From Acidimicrobiaceae bacterium (lineage in GTDB: Bacteria > Actinomycetota > Acidimicrobiia > Acidimicrobiales > RAAP-2): DNA of 64,000 bases. Location: assembly GCA_003153575.1 (NCBI GenBank), contig PLZW01000001.1, positions 314,265 through 378,264 of the forward strand, given 5' to 3'. A model generated the notes under the pieces. It saw nothing but the letters and a program-made list of their open reading frames with translations, searched no databases and had not been told where the DNA came from. A program made the translations under genes and the position numbers. Shown here piece after piece: positions 58,939-64,000 of this stretch (the stretch's first letter is position 1; every line of letters starts with the position of its first letter).

Positions 58939-60636
58939 TCAGCGTCGCCCCGTGCGCAGCAGCCGACCCGGGGTGGCGCCTGTCGGGATCCCTCCCTCGA
59001 TGGTGATGTGGCCGGCCACGACGGTCGCCAGGAACCCGACCGCGCGCTGCTCGAGGCGCCGACCCCCGGCCGGCAGGTCGTCGACCAGGCTCGGGACCGC
59101 CGGCCCCACGGTGTCGGGGTCGAACACGTTGAGGTCGGCGTCCATGCCGGGGCGGAGCAGTCCCTTGCTGTGGAGGCCCCAGGCCAGGGCCGGTTCGAGG
59201 GTGACCATCCGGACCGCCTCCTCGAGGGTGAACTCCCCGCGGTCCCGCGCCCAGTGCCCGAGCAGGTGCGTGTGGATCGAGGAGTCGGCGATCTGGCTCA
59301 GATGGGCGCCCGAGTCGGAGAAGGTCATGACGGCCCGGGGGTGGCGCAAGGCCCGCAGCAGGACCGTCTCGTCCTGGGGGTAGAGGCTGGGCTGGATGAA
59401 GAGCTGATTGCCCCCCGAGCTGACGCAGAGGTCGATCATGGCCTCGGCCGGGTGGACGCCCCGGTCCCGGGCCACGTCGGCCACCGACGGATTGGGGGGC
59501 AGACCGTGGAGGTAGACGCGGATCCCCTCGAAGTCGGGCGGACGGGCCTGGGCCCCCACCCCGGCGTAGCCGGCGTAGTCGGCGTGGACGGCGGCGTCGA
59601 CGAACGGACGTCGTCGCACGGGGTCAGCCAGGACGGAGATCTGTTCTTCCAGGGGTCGGGACCGAAGATCGGTCCAGACGGGCAACAGGTCGAACGGCAG
59701 CCGGGTCTTGAGCGACAACAGGACCGAGATGCCCCGGCAGTGGGTCTGGGCGATCATGCGCGCCCCGCGGGCCGCCGACTGGTCGAGGAAGTCGATGAGG
59801 TAGCCGGCGTTGCGGGTGGCCACCAGCCCGAAGGTCATGGGCACGCCGGTGTCGACGGCGAGCTGTGTCATCCGGTCGAGCGCCCGGGACCGCAGATCGG
59901 GGTCGGGGTCGGACATGCCGGCATCGGCTCCTTCGAAGATGCCGATGCCGGTGTCGCCCAGCACGCCGACCAGGGCGGCCACTTCGTCCCACGACGCCAG
60001 ACGCGAAGCGACCGGTCGACCGTCCGAGGTCTCGTGGTGCTGGGTCCGTGAGGTCGTGAATCCGATGGCGCCGGCGGCGAGCGCCTCGCGCAGTTGCCCG
60101 GCCATCAGCGTCAGGTCGTCGGCGTCAGCCTCCTCCTCGAAGGCGCGCTCGCCCATGGCCCACGTGCGCAGGGCCGAGTGCCCGATGTTCGCCGCGAAGT
60201 GGATACCTTTCGGGAGCGACTCGACGGCGTCCAGGTACTCGGGGAAGGTCTCGAAGCTCCAGTCGATGCCGGCGGCCAGGGCGGCCGGGTCGATGTCCTC
60301 AGCCCGCTCGAGATTCCGGACCACCAACGCTCGCTCGTTCGACCGCACCGGTGCCAGGGTGAAGCCGCAATTTCCCATCACCGCCGAGGTCACGCCGTGC
60401 CAGCACGAACTCGATCCGGTGGGGTCCCAGAACACCTGGGCGTCCATGTGGGTGTGCCCGTCGATGAAGCCGGGCGTGACCACGTGGCCCTCGGCGTCGA
60501 GCTCGCGTCCCCCCCGGTCGGCCACCCGCCCGACCTCGGCGATGATCCCGTCGGTGACGGCCACGTCGGCCCGGAAGGAGCCGAGCCCTGAGCCGTCGAC
60601 CACCGTGCCGTTGCGGATCACCAGGTCGTGTGCCAT
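58939..60636 (-). CDS. N-acyl-D-amino-acid deacylase-family amidohydrolase
   Basis: 565 residues from ATG 60636. GFIDGHTHMDAQVFWDPTG with the HxH metal pair, GNCGFTLAP, and THCRGIS are typical of the amidohydrolase-3/D-aminoacylase group. Such enzymes remove acyl groups from D-amino acids or related amides. It is paralogous to the gene at 62137 (N-termini, HTHxDAQ and GNCGF motifs align). It is divergent to the amidohydrolase at 60705 across a spacer with paired palindromes. Confidence 0.85.
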   Translation of the reverse strand: MAHDLVIRNGTVVDGSGLGSFRADVAVTDGIIAEVGRVADRGGRELDAEGHVVTPGFIDGHTHMDAQVFWDPTGSSSCWHGVTSAVMGNCGFTLAPVRSNERALVVRNLERAEDIDPAALAAGIDWSFETFPEYLDAVESLPKGIHFAANIGHSALRTWAMGERAFEEEADADDLTLMAGQLREALAAGAIGFTTSRTQHHETSDGRPVASRLASWDEVAALVGVLGDTGIGIFEGADAGMSDPDPDLRSRALDRMTQLAVDTGVPMTFGLVATRNAGYLIDFLDQSAARGARMIAQTHCRGISVLLSLKTRLPFDLLPVWTDLRSRPLEEQISVLADPVRRRPFVDAAVHADYAGYAGVGAQARPPDFEGIRVYLHGLPPNPSVADVARDRGVHPAEAMIDLCVSSGGNQLFIQPSLYPQDETVLLRALRHPRAVMTFSDSGAHLSQIADSSIHTHLLGHWARDRGEFTLEEAVRMVTLEPALAWGLHSKGLLRPGMDADLNVFDPDTVGPAVPSLVDDLPAGGRRLEQRAVGFLATVVAGHITIEGGIPTGATPGRLLRTGRR

Positions 60637-60647
60637 CCCGACATCCT

Positions 60648-60691
60648 GTCCCACGGGAGGCATCGTCCGGCGAAGCGGTGTCCCGCGGGAC
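60648..60691. promoter_or_regulatory. Paired palindromes between divergent amidohydrolase genes
   Basis: GTCCCGCGGGAC (60680-60691) is a perfect 12-base palindrome; GTCCCACGGGAG (60648-60659) is the same sequence with two changes. The two are 32 bases apart, about three helical turns, in the 68-base spacer. This looks like a pair of binding sites for one shared regulator of both divergent genes. The regulator is not in the neighbourhood. Confidence 0.55.
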
Positions 60692-60704
60692 GTAGATTGT
60701 CGCC

Positions 60705-62135
60705 ATGGCGACCTCCGGCGACATCCACGGCCGGCTCGACCACCCGGTCATCGACAGCGACGGGCACATGGCCGAGCATCTCCCGACGCTGGCCCCGTAC
60801 CTCGAACAGGAGGGCCTCGGTCTGGAGGACCCCGCGCTCCGCCGGCTGGTTCCGCCCTACGGCGGCAGCGATGTCCCCTGGCACGACCAGACACCCGGCG
60901 AGCGCCAGGCGACGCGGACACCCCGCGGGCCGTGGTGGAGCGCGCCGGCCAAGCAGACGATCGACCTCGCCACCGCGCTGTTCCCGGCGCTCCTCTACGA
61001 GCGGCTCGACGAGATCGGGATCGACTTCGGAGTGGTGTACCCGAGTCTCGGGCTGGTCTTCCTGCACGCCGCCGACGAGCGCTTCCGACGGGGGGCGTGC
61101 CGGGCCCTCAACCGGTGCAACGCCGAGACGTTCGCCCCGTTGGCCGACCGGTTGACGCCGGTGGCGGCCATTCCCATGCACACGCCGGAGGAGGCGGTCG
61201 CCGAGCTCGAGTACGCGGTCAGCGTGCTCGGATTCAAGGCGGTGCTGTGCGCCGGCTATGTGCAGCGCCCCTTCGATGCCCTGGCCGATCGGGACCCGGA
61301 GGTGTCGCGGTATGCGTTCTGGCTCGACCAGTTCGGCCTCGACTCCGCACACGACTACGACCCGGTGTGGGCGAAGGCCGAGGAACTCGGGGTTTCCATC
61401 GCCTTCCACTCGGGGTTCATCGGCATGACCCCCTACCGGTCGCCGACCAGCTACGTGGCCAACCATCTTTCGATGCTGGCCGAAGGTCAGCAGTCGTTGG
61501 CCAAGTCGCTCTTCCTGGGCGGGGTCACCCGGCGCTTCCCGACCATGAACTTCGCGTTCCTGGAGGGCGGTGTGACGTGGGCCGCCGCCCTGTTCAGCGA
61601 CATCGTCGGCCACTGGGAGAAGCGCAACCTGGCCGCTCTGCGCGCCCATCTCGATCCGGCCCTCGTCGACCGCGACCTGATCCTCGAACTCCTGGGCAGG
61701 TACGCCCCGGACGCCCGCCGCCTCCCCTCGGCACTGACCCGGCGGCCGACGGAGCCCGACGACCTGCTGGACGAGTGGGCCGCCTGCGGCATCGACCGGC
61801 CCGAGGACATCAAGGCGCGCTTTGCCGACCGGTTCTGGTTCGGCTGCGAGGCCGACGACCCGATGACGTCGCTGGCCTTCAACACGGCGGTCAACCCGTT
61901 CGGGACCGAGCTCCAGGTCATGTTGGGCTCGGACATCGCACACTGGGACCTGCCGGACGTGTCCGAGGTCTTGGCGGAGGCCTACGAGATGGTCGAGCAC
62001 GGGTGGATCGACGAGCCGGCGTTCCGGGACTTCGTGTTCACCAATCCGGCCCGGTTCTACACCGGCACCAACCCCTCCTTCTTCGAGGGCACCGTGGTCG
62101 AGGCGGCGGTGGCCGAGCTGCTGGTGGGCGGCTGA
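60705..62135 (+). CDS. Amidohydrolase-2-family protein
   Basis: 476 residues. HPVIDSDGHMAEHLP is the N-terminal region, the normal HxH metal pair being replaced by DGH, so metal binding may be altered. FHSGFIGMT and the C-terminal MLGSDIAHWDLPDVSEVLAEA (GSD-like) fit the TIM-barrel hydrolase/decarboxylase family that acts on aromatic acids. ASVYTGT-like end reads ARFYTGTNPSFFEGT. It starts one base before GTG of the paralogue at 62137. Confidence 0.82.
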   Translation: MATSGDIHGRLDHPVIDSDGHMAEHLPTLAPYLEQEGLGLEDPALRRLVPPYGGSDVPWHDQTPGERQATRTPRGPWWSAPAKQTIDLATALFPALLYERLDEIGIDFGVVYPSLGLVFLHAADERFRRGACRALNRCNAETFAPLADRLTPVAAIPMHTPEEAVAELEYAVSVLGFKAVLCAGYVQRPFDALADRDPEVSRYAFWLDQFGLDSAHDYDPVWAKAEELGVSIAFHSGFIGMTPYRSPTSYVANHLSMLAEGQQSLAKSLFLGGVTRRFPTMNFAFLEGGVTWAAALFSDIVGHWEKRNLAALRAHLDPALVDRDLILELLGRYAPDARRLPSALTRRPTEPDDLLDEWAACGIDRPEDIKARFADRFWFGCEADDPMTSLAFNTAVNPFGTELQVMLGSDIAHWDLPDVSEVLAEAYEMVEHGWIDEPAFRDFVFTNPARFYTGTNPSFFEGTVVEAAVAELLVGG

Positions 62136-62136
62136 C

Positions 62137-63849
62137 GTGGTCGACCTGGTCATCCGGGGCGGCCGCGTGGTCGACGGGACAGGGGACCCGTCGCGGGTTG
62201 CCGATGTCGCCGTGCGGGACGGCCGGGTCGTCGCCGTCGGCGACGTCACCGACGGGGCCGGCCGTGTGATCGATGCCACCGGCCGGGTGGTGTGCCCGGG
62301 ATTCATCGACATCCACACCCACTACGACGCCCAGCTGTTGTGGGACCAGACGGCCAGCCCGTCATCCCAGCACGGCGTGACCACCGTGATCGGCGGGAAC
62401 TGCGGCTTCTCGATCGCCCCGCTCGGCCCGGACGACGCCGACTACATCCAGGCGATGATGGCGGTGGTGGAGGGCATGCCCCGCGCCGCCCTCGAAGGCG
62501 GGGGTCCGTGGACGTGGGGATCCTTCGCCGACTACCTCGGTCGCTTCGACCGTGGCCTGGCGGTCAATGCCGGCTTCCTGGTCGGGCATTCGACGGTCCG
62601 GCGGGTGGTCATGGGAGAGGCCGCCACCAGCGATCGGGCCACCCCCGACCAGCTCGAGGCGATGGCCCGCCTGGTCGGGGAGTCGCTCGCCGGAGGTGCC
62701 CTGGGGTTCTCCTCCTCCCTCGGGGAGGGCCACCTCGACGGCGACCACCGCCCGGTGCCGTCGAGTTGTGCCAGCCATGACGAGTTCGTGGCCCTGGCCG
62801 GTGTGCTCCGTGACCACCCCGGCACCACCCTCGAGTTCATCCCCTCCATCGGGCCGATCCCCGAGGACAGGATCGAGCTGATGGCGGACATGTCGCTCGC
62901 CGCCGACCGTCCCCTCAACTGGAACCTGCTCGGCAGCCTGTCGAGTGAGGAGATCTGGGAGGGGCAGCTGCGGGCGTCCGACATGGCGGCCGCCCGCGGG
63001 GCCCACGTCGTCGCCCTGGCGCTGCCCGACATGATGCGGATGCGCAGCAACACCTTGCTGCCCGGCCTGCCCGGCTGGCGCGCCGTCATGGATCTCGACG
63101 CCGCCGGACGGCGGGCCGCCGCTGTCGATCCTGTCACCCGGGCCCGGCTCAGGGCCGGGGCCGAACAGGTGGCGGAGCGGGCCATCGGGGTACTGGCGGA
63201 CTTCTCGCTGATGGAGGTGGCCGACCCGGACTCGCCGTGGGAGGGTCGGGCGCTCGGGGCTATCGCCGGGGAGCGGGGGACCGACGTGATCGACGTGCTC
63301 ATCGACGTCGTGCTGCCCGACGCCCTCACTCTCTATGTGGTGCTCCCGTCGCTGACGCCGTCGCTCGGGGGGTCCGACGAGGGCTGGGCGGCGCGGGTGG
63401 CGGTGTGGAAGGACCCACGGGTCCTGCTGGGCGGCTCCGACGCCGGTGCCCATGTCGATCTCATGTGCCACGCCAACTACCCGACACGGGTCCTCGGCGA
63501 GGTGGTCCGTCGGCGCGGGCTGCTGACCGTGGAGGAGGCCGTCGCCATGATGACCGACCGACCGGCCCGCCACTACGGGTTGCGCGGGCGGGGTCGGATC
63601 GAACTGGGCTACCACGCCGACCTGGTGGTGTTCGACCCGGCGACGGTCGACAGCGGGCCGTCGCGCCTGGTGGCCGACATGCCCGGCGGCGGCGGGCGCC
63701 TGGTCGCCGACTCGGCAGGGGTCACCCACGTGCTGGTGGCCGGCACCGAGGTGGTTACCGACGGGGTGGTCAACGGGGACCGTCCCGGACGGGTGCTGCG
63801 CTCGGGGACGGACACCGAGACGGTGACGCTGGCCGACGTCAGGCGGTAG
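62137..63849 (+). CDS. N-acyl-D-amino-acid deacylase-family amidohydrolase (paralogue)
   Basis: 570 residues from GTG 62137, one base after the previous stop. GFIDIHTHYDAQLLWDQTA, GGNCGFSIAPL and ALGFSSSLGEGHLDGDHRPVPS are the same signatures as in the 58939 gene. The C-terminal GGSDAGAHVDLMCHANYPTRVL holds the further metal and catalytic Asp and His. It is probably in one transcript with the 60705 gene. The two paralogues flank that gene in opposite directions. Substrate unknown. Confidence 0.86.
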   Translation: MVDLVIRGGRVVDGTGDPSRVADVAVRDGRVVAVGDVTDGAGRVIDATGRVVCPGFIDIHTHYDAQLLWDQTASPSSQHGVTTVIGGNCGFSIAPLGPDDADYIQAMMAVVEGMPRAALEGGGPWTWGSFADYLGRFDRGLAVNAGFLVGHSTVRRVVMGEAATSDRATPDQLEAMARLVGESLAGGALGFSSSLGEGHLDGDHRPVPSSCASHDEFVALAGVLRDHPGTTLEFIPSIGPIPEDRIELMADMSLAADRPLNWNLLGSLSSEEIWEGQLRASDMAAARGAHVVALALPDMMRMRSNTLLPGLPGWRAVMDLDAAGRRAAAVDPVTRARLRAGAEQVAERAIGVLADFSLMEVADPDSPWEGRALGAIAGERGTDVIDVLIDVVLPDALTLYVVLPSLTPSLGGSDEGWAARVAVWKDPRVLLGGSDAGAHVDLMCHANYPTRVLGEVVRRRGLLTVEEAVAMMTDRPARHYGLRGRGRIELGYHADLVVFDPATVDSGPSRLVADMPGGGGRLVADSAGVTHVLVAGTEVVTDGVVNGDRPGRVLRSGTDTETVTLADVRR

Positions 63850-64000
63850 CCGCCCCGTCGATCACCAGGGTGGTCCCGCTCACCGTTCGGGCCTCGTCGG
63901 AGGCCAGATAGGCGACGGCGGCAGCCACCTCGGACGGATCGACCCGGCGGCCCATGGGCGAGGCGGCCCGGGCGAACAGCGACAGATCGGCCCCTTCGGG
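63839..64000 (-). CDS. SDR oxidoreductase, 5' end outside the window
   Basis: The last 53 codons of an SDR: GRRVDPSEVAAAVAYLASDEARTVSGTTLVIDGAATA is the family's C-terminal substrate and dimer region. The stop overlaps the end of the amidohydrolase gene by 11 bases in convergent orientation. The cofactor and catalytic motifs are beyond the window. Confidence 0.75.
   Translation of the reverse strand, partial: PEGADLSLFARAASPMGRRVDPSEVAAAVAYLASDEARTVSGTTLVIDGAATA

Overview
The window is high-GC DNA with dense, short-spaced genes, many GTG starts and ATGA/GTGA overlaps. Gene content points to an Actinomycetota chromosome, most likely a member or relative of Acidimicrobiia. The evidence is: mycothiol-type enzymes (Mca, an MshB-like deacetylase, a maleylpyruvate-isomerase-family protein), F420-type LLM-class oxidoreductases, the actinobacterial pspA-pspAA-htpX-pspAB locus, a CYP142-like P450, SCP2 and acyl-CoA dehydrogenase genes, and three secreted proteins built on a 42-residue GYWLVASDGGVFxFGD repeat. 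The class-level assignment is an inference. No prophage, insertion sequence, CRISPR array or rRNA was seen; the only RNA gene found is tRNA-Gly(TCC).

Layout. 1-4.3 kb: the 3' part of fumC, a Thr-rich LPFTG surface protein, and a three-gene SPFH/zinc-ribbon cassette. 4.5-7.9 kb: CYP142-like P450 with a palindromic operator, pterin dehydratase, and a repeat protein ending in an Rpf-like muralytic domain, with an unusual 443-bp upstream region. 7.9-11 kb: phage-shock operon with an ACT-domain gene at its end. 11-24 kb: housekeeping and redox genes (mca, SCP2, ChbG-like deacetylase, two LLM oxidoreductases, type-II lumazine synthase under a KstR-like box, purE, a RecB-like nuclease, DedA, an MshB-like deacetylase, a diguanylate cyclase, tRNA-Gly). 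24-38 kb: nitroreductase, tRNA/rRNA uracil methyltransferase, a bacterial DBH/PHM-like copper monooxygenase, mycothiol-type enzyme, GNAT, quinone-oxidoreductase-like protein, two GGDEF-EAL proteins, an FGGY kinase and a PLP decarboxylase. 38-47 kb: repeat protein with an NlpC/P60 domain, SDR, acyl-CoA dehydrogenase, hydrolases, DHA2 transporter, fhs.

47.5-53.2 kb is a probable catabolic island: a GST-like gene faces an SDR-TetR-unknown-haloalkane dehalogenase-phosphotriesterase-like run, with a double inverted repeat between them. 53-64 kb holds a lipase-like lipoprotein, the third repeat protein, and a run of SDR, cyclase, SnoaL-like and three amidohydrolase genes; two of the amidohydrolases are paralogues, and paired palindromes sit in their divergent spacer.

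The strongest leads for something undescribed are the TetR-linked island at 47.5-53.2 kb, the KstR-like box directly on a lumazine synthase promoter, the DnaA-box-like cluster upstream of the Rpf-like gene, a probable CTG-initiated gene coupled to dedA, the three-gene SPFH/zinc-ribbon cassette and the paired palindromes between the amidohydrolases. All functional calls rest on reading the sequence by eye; no database search was run.
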